Shown here piece by piece: positions 1-8,834 of a stretch of DNA of 30,981 nucleotides. This DNA comes from a virus. Every line of letters starts with the position of its first letter. Position 1 is the stretch's first letter. The notes below the pieces were generated by a model. That model was not told where the DNA came from and did not search any database. It saw only the letters and a list, made by a program, of their open reading frames with translations. The DNA is taken from positions 1 to 30,981 of IMG/VR virus record IMGVR_UViG_3300009691_000004. One strand, given 5' to 3'. The translations under genes and the position numbers were made by a program.

Positions 1-2107
1 CACCGCCGCCACCTCCACCGCCATTGACGCTGCTCGCTATAGACTGTCCGCTTCCTCCTGTACCGGCAGAGACCGTATACGTCCCTGTATCTGATGTTAG
101 CGTTTTATATCCTGCAATTATTGTACCACCACCACCGCCGCCTCCTCCGCCACCGCTTCGAGTTGTACCGCCTGTGGCTGCGCTCCCGTTTGCTCCACCG
201 CATGAAAACGTAGAAGACACGTTATATGCTCCGGCGCATTCGATGATCAATACACCCCCTCCTTTCCCGCCATCGCCTCCACTGCCATTATCCGCGCCTC
301 CGCCGCCTCCTGCGCCCCCTGCACCGCACCATACCGGCACCACCCAACCGACCACTTGCCCAAGAGAGGTATAGCTTGCCCCCGCGCCAGCCGTGCCTCC
401 GGTCCCTTGCGTAGAGGGATTGACGCCTTTTGTTCCTTTCGCTCCGGCTGTATTAACGCTTATGTTCCCCAACCCCGTCGTACCGGCCGTTCCGTCGGTA
501 TCTGCCGCACCTCCGGTTCCGTTATTCCCTCCCATACTCGCGAGATTGATCGCGGGACTTGTTGACGATGTCGCGGTGAAGTTACCCGTCGTCTTGATTA
601 TCAAAAATGCTCCCGTGGATACCTTATTTGAAACTGTCAAATCTGCGGTGCCAGTCAAAGAGAAAGAGGTGTAATTTTTTACCAATACGCTCGCGCTTGC
701 CATCGAGAGTGTCGTTGTCCCTGATGATTGCGAAAACGCTCCGTCAGACCCATCGCCTCCGAATACTCCCTTTGTTACCACGACATACCCATTGACTGTA
801 AACGTCGCCGCGCTGTCGTCCCACTTAGCATAGGTACTCGTTGCGTCGTCTCCCATGATCACGTCTCCCGCATCACCGCCGGAAAGGACTACCTCGAAGA
901 TGACATTCCCTCCAGCTTCGATCGCCTGAAAACTGGTAGAGTCCATCGTGAATCTGTCACCCGACGCAGCAGTGCGGATAGTTGCACCGGTTACCGTACC
1001 GGCAGTGATGGTGCCGAGGTCGGCAGCAATGGCTGAAAGCTGGGATACATTCATTTTCGCGGCTGTGATTGTAGTAGCAGCGATATTCCCTGCAACAATG
1101 GATAGTGCGCCGATCTGCGCGCCATCTATAAGCGGCAATCCCCCATGAAATGGTATAAAAGACGCGGTAACAGTTTGATTTTGTGCTGTTCCCAAGAGTA
1201 CCTTGTTTGCTCCAACCGCAGTTGCATATGTCGTGGTTGTTTGAAGAACCGTAGAGGAAACATCGGGATCAATATAAATATAAGTGAGTGCCGTCATGTT
1301 ACCCGTATTGCCTGCGTCTATGGAAAACGTTCGTCCGTTAGAAAGAGAAATAGTTCCCGAACTCCACGCGATCGTGTCGGCATCCGTTACGGAGAACACA
1401 AGGCTATGCGTAAGCATGAGCAGAGAAATATCAGTGCTCGAATTATTCGGTATTGAAGAAATCGGCGTACCGGAAATCGCACCGCCAGTGATCGTTATGT
1501 CCGAAAAGGCCGCCACTCCTGCATTCGATATTTTGACCGAAGCGGCGGCATACGTACCGGCCGAACCCCACCAAAGATTACCCGCATTATCTATATGGAA
1601 AGACGTCGCATCAGTTCCACCGATGTCCAAATCACCGGTGCTCGTCACACGAAACGGTGCGGAAGAGTACGCACTGGACCCAAGCCACATATTCCCGGCT
1701 GTGCTGACATGAAACGAAGTCGAATCAGAACCGCCGATGTCTATAGAATCAACGGAAAGACCTCCAACGATAGTGAGATCAGTCCCGTTCCAGTTAATGT
1801 ATTCCGTCGTGTTGCCGAGATAGAACTTCATCAGCCCGTCAGAGGAATCGACACCGAGCCGATAACCGGTCTGCGTATTGTTGAACCCGGTCTTGCCGGA
1901 AAAAAGAACGCCCGCCTGCTGTTCGAGCGTCGAGACGAGCTCACCGGCGGTTACGTTCTTCGGCGCTACACCGCTCGTAAACACGTTTGAGAGTTCGGGC
2001 GTAGTGTCTTCAAGTACCGCGGGCTTCCGCACAATCTTAGTAAGCGTACGGTCGTAACCGAGATCAAGCACGCTGTATGATGTTTGTGATTCGTTCGTGT
2101 AGATCAT
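1..2107 (-). CDS. Large fibre/tail-tip protein with glycine-rich region, 3' end outside window
   Basis: An open frame runs leftward from an ATG at 2107 to the window edge, 702 codons with no stop, so the C-terminus is missing. It starts one base after the stop of the propeller-like gene. Residues about 125-185 hold two copies of a short repeat (GGSDSTSFH and GGTDATSFH, each followed by AGN-W-G). Around residues 325-400 is a run of the type common in phage tail and fibre proteins (IDGAQIGALSIVAGN, then LGTITAGTVTGATIRTA). From about residue 515 the chain becomes glycine-rich (AGGGGGADNGSGGDGG), as in Gly-rich phage tail tips. There are no membrane segments. I infer a virion surface or receptor-binding role, probably at the tail. 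The proline-rich frame on the opposite strand is only the shadow of the glycine codons. Confidence 0.8.
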   Translation of the reverse strand, partial: MIYTNESQTSYSVLDLGYDRTLTKIVRKPAVLEDTTPELSNVFTSGVAPKNVTAGELVSTLEQQAGVLFSGKTGFNNTQTGYRLGVDSSDGLMKFYLGNTTEYINWNGTDLTIVGGLSVDSIDIGGSDSTSFHVSTAGNMWLGSSAYSSAPFRVTSTGDLDIGGTDATSFHIDNAGNLWWGSAGTYAAASVKISNAGVAAFSDITITGGAISGTPISSIPNNSSTDISLLMLTHSLVFSVTDADTIAWSSGTISLSNGRTFSIDAGNTGNMTALTYIYIDPDVSSTVLQTTTTYATAVGANKVLLGTAQNQTVTASFIPFHGGLPLIDGAQIGALSIVAGNIAATTITAAKMNVSQLSAIAADLGTITAGTVTGATIRTAASGDRFTMDSTSFQAIEAGGNVIFEVVLSGGDAGDVIMGDDATSTYAKWDDSAATFTVNGYVVVTKGVFGGDGSDGAFSQSSGTTTLSMASASVLVKNYTSFSLTGTADLTVSNKVSTGAFLIIKTTGNFTATSSTSPAINLASMGGNNGTGGAADTDGTAGTTGLGNISVNTAGAKGTKGVNPSTQGTGGTAGAGASYTSLGQVVGWVVPVWCGAGGAGGGGGADNGSGGDGGKGGGVLIIECAGAYNVSSTFSCGGANGSAATGGTTRSGGGGGGGGGGTIIAGYKTLTSDTGTYTVSAGTGGSGQSIASSVNGGGGGGG

Positions 2108-2108
2108 G

Positions 2109-3536
2109 TCAGTTTTCGTACACTTCAACCGTAACAAAATCAAGTCCTCTTAATTTAATTTGTTCGCCAGTAGTACTGTCTGTTATCCGAAACTCAAAAA
2201 CATACGCAGTCAATGGCTGTATAAAGACTTCGCTTACAATATCCCCTAAGGTTCCAATGCTTTTCCAGTCACCGTAATCAAGCCGCGCCTGAAGTTCCGC
2301 GCCTCGCGTTCCATCAGAGTGAACGTAAATCTTTTCCGAGATTGTTTTACGTCGCTCTCGATACCCAAAATCAAATTCCGGCGACTGTAAAATATACGTG
2401 ATTGCATTTCCGTTATAGTCGCTATTCCCGGTATTAAGCTGCAATACCTGTCCGTTCGTGTCTCCACCGACGATCAATGTATCATTGTCACTACTGTACT
2501 GGTGCATGGCGCGGAACTCGTGTGCGTACTTCAGCACCGCCCACTGTTCGGTGTCTACCGTCAGCCGAACGACGACATTATTGTGTGTCTCCGTATAGCC
2601 ACGGTCAAAATTCACCGTAATATCGCCGATAGACCAGTACACGTTCTCGTTGTCGCTCCATCCATTTACACTCGCATAGAATGAGCTCGCTATTCCGTCA
2701 ACGATACGCTGTATCGGCCGCGATATCCGTTTCGGATATCCTCCGTTCGTCTCATAAAAACCGTTCGGTCCATAGAAGAAGTAATTTTTGCCTCGCGCGC
2801 GCACGACACTCTTATGCGACTGCGTGCCGATGTTCACGAGGTCTTCAGGAAACGACGAGTCGAAGTTCCACCGCTTGAGAGATCGCTGCTTGTAGAGCAT
2901 CAAATACCCCGGCACTTTATTGAGTGCCTGTATCGTTCCGCCGCCGTCCTCTTGCTCTGCCTGCAAGCTGCCGGAACCGGAAGCGGTCCAACTCACTGTA
3001 CCGGCAGAGGGAGACGACGGCGTACTCGTGTAGTAGATACGGTCAGTCACGGCACAGTACATACGATCCTTGAACTCAATCGGAAACTTCCCGCCGGCCG
3101 GCGCGTTTCCTACATCAAGGTTTCCGCCTCCCGACACCCAACTTCCTGACGCGAACGATTGCGAGGTCGCGCCGTTCATCATTATCGTGGTATTGAGGAA
3201 GGTCGCAAACTCTATGCTCGCCGTAGCGCTCAAGCCGCTTAAAGAAACAGCGCCAGTTACGGCGTTGTAAATCGTTCCGTTAAACGCCGCCATGAGGACA
3301 TTGCTTGCAACCGTCGTATCAAGATGCTGAAACAGTCCAAGACACGGATTCCCTGCAGAGAGTTGTGTCCCAACGATGTTCGTACCCTCACGCGAAACCG
3401 CCTCACCGAGTACTTTGTCAAAGAGCAGGTTCAGCGAAAACGGCACGGAATTCGGAATGGTGATATCAGAACTCACCTTTTGTATGTTCCCGGCCGACAC
3501 GTCTCGCCATCGAACTGTTTGCTGTAGCCGTGCCAT
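2109..3536 (-). CDS. Propeller-like tail/DNA-stabilisation protein (P22 gp10-like role suggested)
   Basis: 475 residues from the ATG at 3536, chosen because AAGGA lies 9 nt upstream; a longer frame from 3668 would overlap the preceding gene by 73 bp and lacks such a site. The chain is rich in short beta strands with recurring aromatic and glycine patterns: FKDRMYCAVTDRIYYTS near 155-170, YLMLYKQRSLKRW near 210-225, YFFYGPNGFYETNGGYP near 250-265 and VLKYAHEFRAMHQYSSDNDT around 335-355. This is the look of a beta-propeller hub. P22 gp10, a propeller-like tail protein of similar length (about 470 residues), also follows an adaptor protein, as here. The function is inferred from fold impression, length and position; direct homology is not shown. 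Confidence 0.65.
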   Translation of the reverse strand: MARLQQTVRWRDVSAGNIQKVSSDITIPNSVPFSLNLLFDKVLGEAVSREGTNIVGTQLSAGNPCLGLFQHLDTTVASNVLMAAFNGTIYNAVTGAVSLSGLSATASIEFATFLNTTIMMNGATSQSFASGSWVSGGGNLDVGNAPAGGKFPIEFKDRMYCAVTDRIYYTSTPSSPSAGTVSWTASGSGSLQAEQEDGGGTIQALNKVPGYLMLYKQRSLKRWNFDSSFPEDLVNIGTQSHKSVVRARGKNYFFYGPNGFYETNGGYPKRISRPIQRIVDGIASSFYASVNGWSDNENVYWSIGDITVNFDRGYTETHNNVVVRLTVDTEQWAVLKYAHEFRAMHQYSSDNDTLIVGGDTNGQVLQLNTGNSDYNGNAITYILQSPEFDFGYRERRKTISEKIYVHSDGTRGAELQARLDYGDWKSIGTLGDIVSEVFIQPLTAYVFEFRITDSTTGEQIKLRGLDFVTVEVYEN

Positions 3537-3595
3537 AGTAAATATCCTTAAATAACTTATCAATTGTTTGTGGTAATTTTCTTCTCTCCATACAA

Positions 3596-5050
3596 TTAGA
3601 TCTGCTCGAACTTCCCACGCGTCGCTGCGCGATAATCGATCTCGTTTATTTTCGGTGTCATCTTCCATCGCTGTCCCGAAACTTCAGTCCGTATCGCGGC
3701 CTTCAAAATATCTTGAAACATAACGAAGTCGCTATCTTTAAGATCAAGCGTTCCGTTATTGCGCCAGTACGCTTTCGCCTGCGCGAGAAGCCAGTGTTTT
3801 ACCGCGTCATAACGCGATGTATCGAGCGTGTCCGACTCACTGTCCACCATCGTCGCTTCCTCATAGTAATCTCCGACAATGTTCTTATTGATCCACGTCG
3901 CGTCCGCAAGCGGCCACCAGCGAAGCCTTCCCTGCCGTACGTTAAAAAACTTTGGTTTACCCTCGGTCTCGTTCTGCCACACGTTCTGATCCACTGCGTG
4001 CGCCGCACCGATAGCGCCGGCGCCCGTAGCGGGAACACCCGTAAGAACTCCTGCCGTTGCCGAGCGTGTTACTCCAGTGTAGGTGATCGCGTCTAGCGTG
4101 TTCGAGCTATAGATATTCACCGTTCCTGTTGCGGAAAAATCATACGAGTTGTCTATCTCAAGCGTTGTCCCTCCAACGACCGCAAGCGTCCGTACTTGCG
4201 TTCTCGCGACATCCTTCATCTGCTCGTCAAACTCCTTCTCGTCGAGCGGTGTGAGCGGTTCCGTCGAAGTGCCGATACGCACCTGCAAGATTGCCCTGTT
4301 GGTTTCATCATCATATATATCAGCGGGAAGCGCGAGATCAAACGTCCCTCGCGCGGTCTGACCGAACACATAATCTGAAAGGAGATATTTACTCCAATGC
4401 TTGAGTTTCCCCTGCATGTACCGCAGACAGGCGTTGATCTCATCTATCGCCGTCTGCTTCGAAAAACGACTATCCCACTCGTGTCCGAGTTTTCTACGGA
4501 CAAACTCAAGAATGTAGCCAACCTCATCCTCAGCGAATACAACGGCGATTGCGTTATAGGGTATCGGATCGCTATACCGATCGTTGACGGTATTGATCGA
4601 ATCCGAAAACCGATAGTAGAAAAATCCACTCGTGATCGTCGTATCAGAGTAAATGGTATCCGCCTGCGTTGGGTCAATGTTCGCCGCAGCCGCAAGAGCG
4701 GTAAGGGTTGCGTCATCACTATTTGCATCTACCTCCGTCGCAGCACGATAAAAACGCACCTGATTCCACGGAATGACGTATACAACCGTTCCGGCTGGGT
4801 GTGCCTCAACAAGTCCCGCAGCGACGAGCGTCACCGTATTTCCCGCTGGAGCGGTGAGTGCGTGCGTAGCAACGATCTCCGCATGTTCGTTTCCAACGCC
4901 GCGAAAGAGGAGAATATTATTGACTGCAACGCCGAGAATGGACTTAACCGTAATCGAGGTCGCGCCGGCGGCGGCGTCCGCGTCTAAAACGAGCTGCGGC
5001 GCATGAAGCGTCAGCCCGTTGATGTTTGCATGTATGAAATTTTTAGGCAT
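3596..5050 (-). CDS. Putative head-tail adaptor with N-terminal beta domains
   Basis: 484 residues; GAAGG 8 nt before the ATG supports the start. Residues about 20-165 are beta-rich (AAAGATSITVKSILG, then PAGTVVYVIPWNQVRFYRAA, ending SDTTITSGFFYYRFSDSIN and YSDPIPY), a module I associate with metagenomic phage virion proteins. A helical segment follows at about 175-230 (VGYILEFVRRKLG, TAIDEINACLRYMQGKLKHW), like the helical core of head-completion adaptors of short-tailed phages. The C-terminal part includes KPKFFNVRQGRLRWWP and a last helical stretch (YDAVKHWLLAQAKAYWRN). Its place just before the propeller-like protein fits a connector at the portal. The adaptor call is inference; a baseplate or other tail protein remains possible. 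Confidence 0.55.
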   Translation of the reverse strand: MPKNFIHANINGLTLHAPQLVLDADAAAGATSITVKSILGVAVNNILLFRGVGNEHAEIVATHALTAPAGNTVTLVAAGLVEAHPAGTVVYVIPWNQVRFYRAATEVDANSDDATLTALAAAANIDPTQADTIYSDTTITSGFFYYRFSDSINTVNDRYSDPIPYNAIAVVFAEDEVGYILEFVRRKLGHEWDSRFSKQTAIDEINACLRYMQGKLKHWSKYLLSDYVFGQTARGTFDLALPADIYDDETNRAILQVRIGTSTEPLTPLDEKEFDEQMKDVARTQVRTLAVVGGTTLEIDNSYDFSATGTVNIYSSNTLDAITYTGVTRSATAGVLTGVPATGAGAIGAAHAVDQNVWQNETEGKPKFFNVRQGRLRWWPLADATWINKNIVGDYYEEATMVDSESDTLDTSRYDAVKHWLLAQAKAYWRNNGTLDLKDSDFVMFQDILKAAIRTEVSGQRWKMTPKINEIDYRAATRGKFEQI

Positions 5051-5077
5051 AGCATTGCCTTCGTTTTTTTTTCTACA

Positions 5078-5368
5078 TTATACACTTTTCATTCCCGTCT
5101 CATGTTTCCTCATGTGCAAACGCAAATAATTTTTCGCCCGCGCGTCGCTGCTGCCGCTAAATTTGTCAGCACAGCCGGGAATCTCACAGACAACCGTAAA
5201 CGCTCCCGGAAACAATCGATCGCGGCACTCGTCACACATACCCTTCCGCAATTCCTCGACATGCTCTGTTGCCTTATCCGCTTCTGCAAGCAATCCGACC
5301 CTTGATCGCATTTCAACGGGAAGTTTCCCAATCTCATATAATTTTTGATAATTTGGTGAGGATGTCAT
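5078..5368 (-). CDS. Small cysteine/histidine protein with C2H2-like finger
   Basis: 96 residues, 1 nt after the stop of the gene before it. The N-terminal half is helical and charged (residues 1-45). C45 and C48 form a CxxC (MCDECRD). C61 and C66 (CEIPGC) followed by H85 and H89 (LRLHMRKHETG) give a Cx4C-x18-Hx3H arrangement resembling a C2H2 zinc finger, including an ETG after the last histidine. Such a finger would bind zinc and could bind nucleic acid or stabilise a small structural protein. It lies between fibre-type genes and the adaptor, so it may be a minor virion protein or an assembly factor. I do not recognise the family; zinc binding is inferred from spacing alone. Confidence 0.65.
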   Translation of the reverse strand: MTSSPNYQKLYEIGKLPVEMRSRVGLLAEADKATEHVEELRKGMCDECRDRLFPGAFTVVCEIPGCADKFSGSSDARAKNYLRLHMRKHETGMKSV

Positions 5369-5369
5369 T

Positions 5370-6095
5370 TTATGCTAATCCATTCCACGTCTTTACAGAC
5401 GCGATTGCTAACCCATCGACCGTTTTTACGCTTGCCTTCGCAAGACCTCCCCATGTTTTCATGTTTGCGGGGCCTGATGCGGCTGCTTTGAAACTTGCAA
5501 TCCGAGCCGCCATCGCTCCTGTTCCTGTTCCTCGTGTCCACGTGGGGTTCACCGCTTCGGCGGTAGTCTGAATAATATACGCCATGCTTCCTCCGTAGTT
5601 GTTCCCCGAACCGAACGCATTGCTGTTGGTTATGGTGAGACTTGAACCAATGGAGATCGTTCCACCATCACTATTGAAACCTAATGCAGCAATCACAAGT
5701 TCATTATTTTCTGAAGGCGTAATACTCCCCGTTGCAAGTGTGGATGCCCCCGTGCCTGTGGCTCCATTTTGTTGATCCGCAGGAGTGGTTGTCGCGACTC
5801 CGGAAAAAGCAGCAGCTCTGATTGAACAGTAGTTTTGAGAGGCAGTATTCGAGAATGTATGGCTCGTTCCCACCGTCGGGTTCGCCACATAATAAATAAT
5901 TGTTTTGACCGTAAGCGCGCTCGAAGTGAGCGCTGTCCATGTGTTACTCTTGCTGTCAGAAATGGTCGGTGTTGCGCCGCTGTCAACGGCAACACTAATA
6001 ACCAGGAAATTCGCTCCTGTTGTATCAATAGCCCCGGTCGTAACGGTATCTGCTGTTCCGGTAGCTCCTACATTTGAAACTAATGCAACCGCCAT
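5370..6095 (-). CDS. Beta-rich virion surface protein with C-terminal KTxxGLA repeats
   Basis: 241 residues from ATG 6095, 1 nt after the preceding stop; a TTG three codons earlier (6104) would overlap that gene. The body is a serine/threonine/glycine-rich beta domain (AVDSGATPTISDSKSNTW, then AAAFSGVATTTPADQQNGA, ELVIAALGFNSDGGT) of the type often seen as a jelly-roll module in phage and surface proteins. The last 30 residues repeat a KT-W/V-G/D/N-GLA motif three times (KTWGGLAK, KTVDGLAI, KTWNGLA). Similar short repeats end many metagenomic phage structural proteins. No Shine-Dalgarno is visible, so coupling to the upstream gene is likely. A fibre or head-surface decoration role is inferred from composition and position. 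Confidence 0.6.
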   Translation of the reverse strand: MAVALVSNVGATGTADTVTTGAIDTTGANFLVISVAVDSGATPTISDSKSNTWTALTSSALTVKTIIYYVANPTVGTSHTFSNTASQNYCSIRAAAFSGVATTTPADQQNGATGTGASTLATGSITPSENNELVIAALGFNSDGGTISIGSSLTITNSNAFGSGNNYGGSMAYIIQTTAEAVNPTWTRGTGTGAMAARIASFKAAASGPANMKTWGGLAKASVKTVDGLAIASVKTWNGLA

Positions 6096-6096
6096 A

Positions 6097-6795
6097 TTAT
6101 ACAACTGTTATATAGTCATTTGACGGATTAAAAAATAACTCATCGGCCGTAAGCGCAAACCCGACCCGACGAATAACATCATCGGTCCCGGACGGTTGCG
6201 CTACTTGAATATCTCCGGCGGTAGTGCTCACATATGCAGGCGCGCCCACGGTAAGCGCAGGAAACGCCGTGTCAGCGCGAAGTACGCCGAAAAGAAGCAA
6301 CGTCGTCGCGCTGCCGTCACCTGCCGCAGCCAAAACACACATCCCCAGCATTACATCTCCTGACGTCGACGCTGCATCTGCATCCGTAAGTTCCCACCGG
6401 CTATCAGCAACCGCCAAATAGCAGAGATCACCGAACGCAAGCGCCGCACCTGCAGTCCCCGCAATAGTAATACCAGTATATTTTCCATCAGCAGACCCGG
6501 CGGGGTCGAGGGCGATCGAGTTATTTTCCGCAAGCGTAATGGTGCCGCCAGTCGTAAAAGCGCTCGGAGTCGTGAGTGTCGGAGAGGTCAGGGTTTTATT
6601 CGTAAATGTTTCCGTCAGAGCCAGCGTCGCAAGTGTTGCTGTCGAGGACGGAAATGTTATCACCGCACTGCCCGCGCCGGTGATCGTTGCGTCGCCTCCG
6701 GTCACCGTCAGTTTACGCGCGGTGGTGCCGCCGGATATGTCGAAACCGTCAGCGTTTATCGTTACATCGAGATTTGTAGAATTACGTTTTGCCAT
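6097..6795 (-). CDS. Fibre-type virion protein
   Basis: 232 residues, 4 nt after the stop of the glycosidase-like gene. After a short beta-rich N-terminus comes a phrase common in phage fibre proteins (ETFTNKTLTSPTLTTPSAF), then SIALDPAGSADGKYTGITI and a compact C-terminal domain (AFGDLCYLAVADSRWELTDA, VMLGMCVLAA, LFGVLRADTAFPALTVGA) ending in DYITVV. The C-terminal domain recalls small capsid or fibre decoration modules in which a property flag changes over time, but I cannot assign a family. The terminal ITVV is shared with the 8835-9827 protein, suggesting a shared terminal strand or trimer cap. Its role in the virion is inferred from neighbours and composition. Confidence 0.65.
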   Translation of the reverse strand: MAKRNSTNLDVTINADGFDISGGTTARKLTVTGGDATITGAGSAVITFPSSTATLATLALTETFTNKTLTSPTLTTPSAFTTGGTITLAENNSIALDPAGSADGKYTGITIAGTAGAALAFGDLCYLAVADSRWELTDADAASTSGDVMLGMCVLAAAGDGSATTLLLFGVLRADTAFPALTVGAPAYVSTTAGDIQVAQPSGTDDVIRRVGFALTADELFFNPSNDYITVV

Positions 6796-6799
6796 AAAA

Positions 6800-8086
6800 T
6801 TACATTGTTATTGAACTAATCCCTGTCATCGACCCGACGCTCGACGACTGCGGTATAAGACTAACGTCGTCCTCCGGGGGCGTACCGACAGTCCACTTCG
6901 GCGTCACGGTATAGGTATCGAGCGCCGCTCCATTATACGTCACTCGAAACTCATACTGCGTCGACGTTACCGAGTCCGCAGTTGCCTTAATACACCACTC
7001 AAGTTCTGTATATTTTCCCGACCCAAGATCAAGCGCCGGAGCAGGATTCGAGGTCTCCAGTATTGTTCCTGCCTGAAAATCAGCGCCGGCAGTTTTCCCG
7101 GAAGGCGCGGTAAGTTGCGCGGTAGTGGCAGCGCCGTCCGCAAATTGTGTCGAGGCAGCAAGAGAAAAAGAAACCGCGGACGCTGGAGGGACATTATTAT
7201 CAATCGAAGGAGCAACATCAGTCGCAAACCGGTCACCGGTATCTTCATGGTTCGCCCAGTTGAAAGCTCCTTTCGGTGTACGGCCGTCAGAGACCAACGT
7301 ATCATAAGCAGTTACTGCATCGGCGAAACTCCACCGAGCAGAAGTCCCCGTCGCCGCACAGGAAAATCCTACACCGATATAATCCCGCGGAATCTGCGTG
7401 CTCACGCCGTCTACAGTCACCGCCGTATTATAATAATCAAGATAGTACCGGGCATTTGCGAGCGTATTGAGATCCGAAGGATCATAAAATTGCGGACAGA
7501 GCCAATCCAGTACACCCTCTTTGTATAATTTTGCAAGAAGCAACCGATCACTCGCCACCTGCGATCCGGCATTAGATGCCGGGTACGCAGCAGGCGGAGA
7601 TGTGAACATGAAATTAGTCCCGTAATACGACTGAAGCTGTTGCCCCGCATACGCCATCCATGTTGATTGAGCGGGGAACGACGAGACTCCTTCAAAATTA
7701 TTCCAATCAATACCGTCAAACGCCATTGTGGTTCCGGAACCGCCAAGCCCAGCGTTCATATCCTTGATACTTTGCACAAACGCATCGGCGCGCGCTTGCG
7801 TTTGAATGTATACCTGCCCGCCGGCGCCACCGACAGAAACAAGAATCTTCTGCCCTCGCGCACGACAAGTAGCAATGTCGGCATTCTGATTCGTGCCAAT
7901 CGTACCACCGGGCTTACGAAGAACTACCGCACCAGTAGTACCTCCAGCGACTTCACCGTCCGCCGGATACGCATGAAACATATTTATGATGTTGTATGTC
8001 GTCGGAAAATCCACAAGACGCTTGAACGGCGCCCACCAGACCCAGTAAAGCGCAACGGGATTCACCGGCATTCGTGTTGAAGGCAT
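6800..8086 (-). CDS. Virion-associated glycoside hydrolase, GH18-like TIM barrel plus C-terminal beta domain
   Basis: 428 residues. Residues about 10-290 read as a GH18 chitinase-type barrel: YWVWWAPF near strand 1, KILVSVGGAGG (80-90, the SxGG motif), FDGIDWNNFEG (123-133, the catalytic strand 4), FMFTSPPAAYPAS (159-171), LDWLCPQFYD (193-202) and KGAFNWANHED (272-282, the strand-8 tryptophan). In GH18 the motif is DxxDxDxE; here it reads DGIDWNNFE, with Asn in place of the third Asp and the Glu one residue later, so activity may be altered or lost. From about 305 to the end is a separate beta domain, possibly a carbohydrate-binding or attachment module. It lies among fibre genes, so I infer a virion enzyme or binder acting on N-acetyl sugar polymers of the host envelope. 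Confidence 0.72.
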   Translation of the reverse strand: MPSTRMPVNPVALYWVWWAPFKRLVDFPTTYNIINMFHAYPADGEVAGGTTGAVVLRKPGGTIGTNQNADIATCRARGQKILVSVGGAGGQVYIQTQARADAFVQSIKDMNAGLGGSGTTMAFDGIDWNNFEGVSSFPAQSTWMAYAGQQLQSYYGTNFMFTSPPAAYPASNAGSQVASDRLLLAKLYKEGVLDWLCPQFYDPSDLNTLANARYYLDYYNTAVTVDGVSTQIPRDYIGVGFSCAATGTSARWSFADAVTAYDTLVSDGRTPKGAFNWANHEDTGDRFATDVAPSIDNNVPPASAVSFSLAASTQFADGAATTAQLTAPSGKTAGADFQAGTILETSNPAPALDLGSGKYTELEWCIKATADSVTSTQYEFRVTYNGAALDTYTVTPKWTVGTPPEDDVSLIPQSSSVGSMTGISSITM

Positions 8087-8090
8087 ACTA

Positions 8091-8831
8091 CTATGTAGTT
8101 ATAGCGGTCCATGTGCTACCGCCGACTGCTCGATACTCTAAACGATACTGCTCCGACCCTCTGTTGAGCGTTGAGTTTAGCAACATACGCAATCGAGTAT
8201 TCGTCGTTTTTGGTTGAATGATATTCGTGTCCTGCGCGGCAAGCCACGTCGCGGCCGATTCGCTTCCATCGTCATTTCTGAACCGGAATCCCTCCTGCTC
8301 CAGTGTACCCGATGCGGCCGTCGTCCCGTTAATAACCAGATCGTCCCAATCTATTACGTTTCCAGTTGATGGAGAGTACACATAGATATTGAACGTAATC
8401 GTGCTCGTCACGGTCTGAAAACCGGCCCCGCTCAAGTCAATAGACACCGCAGTCCACGTTGGTCGCACCGTATCGAGATCAGCACCACCAAGAGATGCCG
8501 CAAAACTATCGACACTGGAACGCACCTGATATCCTCGCGGCGTACTCGATCCACCACGTGCCATGTTTATTGTGAGCGTCGTCAAACTCATACTGTTCCC
8601 AGACGTAGGCGTTATCGTCACGAAAAAATAAGAACCGTTTGTCACCGCAAGCGCAGCGCTCGTCGCTCCTGCGGTCGGACCAGCAGATGATACGTTGTCG
8701 CTATCATACCCGGCAGTCCCGCGCGTGAAAGACGCGAGGAGATTATTCGTCACGATTCCGCCTGAGATGTTTGCAGCAACAGTGGAAGCGGCAAAATCCG
8801 AAGTTAAATTGTATTGCAATAAAACTGCCAT
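8091..8831 (-). CDS. Beta-sandwich surface protein with two modules
   Basis: 246 residues, 3 nt after the preceding stop. Residues about 1-165 resemble a jelly-roll surface module (LLQYNLTSDFAASTVAANI, GYQVRSSVDSFAASLGGADL, TFNIYVYSPSTGNVIDWDDL), a pattern known from secreted bacterial proteins. Residues about 175-246 form a second module (EQEGFRFRNDDGSESAATWL, then RLRMLLNSTLNRGSEQYRLE ending YRAVGGSTW) that recurs in bacterial and phage surface proteins. Neither has catalytic residues I can identify. Placed between a fibre-like protein and the glycosidase, it probably contributes to host surface recognition. No Shine-Dalgarno is seen before the ATG. Confidence 0.62.
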   Translation of the reverse strand: MAVLLQYNLTSDFAASTVAANISGGIVTNNLLASFTRGTAGYDSDNVSSAGPTAGATSAALAVTNGSYFFVTITPTSGNSMSLTTLTINMARGGSSTPRGYQVRSSVDSFAASLGGADLDTVRPTWTAVSIDLSGAGFQTVTSTITFNIYVYSPSTGNVIDWDDLVINGTTAASGTLEQEGFRFRNDDGSESAATWLAAQDTNIIQPKTTNTRLRMLLNSTLNRGSEQYRLEYRAVGGSTWTAITT

Positions 8832-8834
8832 ACG

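Noticed and set aside
24-374. Proline-rich 116-residue frame on the plus strand
   Set aside because: It is the complement of the glycine-rich part of the leftward fibre gene, which is open over the whole 2.1 kb.
4397-4987. 196-residue frame on the plus strand
   Set aside because: Antisense to the adaptor-like gene; composition and lack of motifs show it is a shadow.
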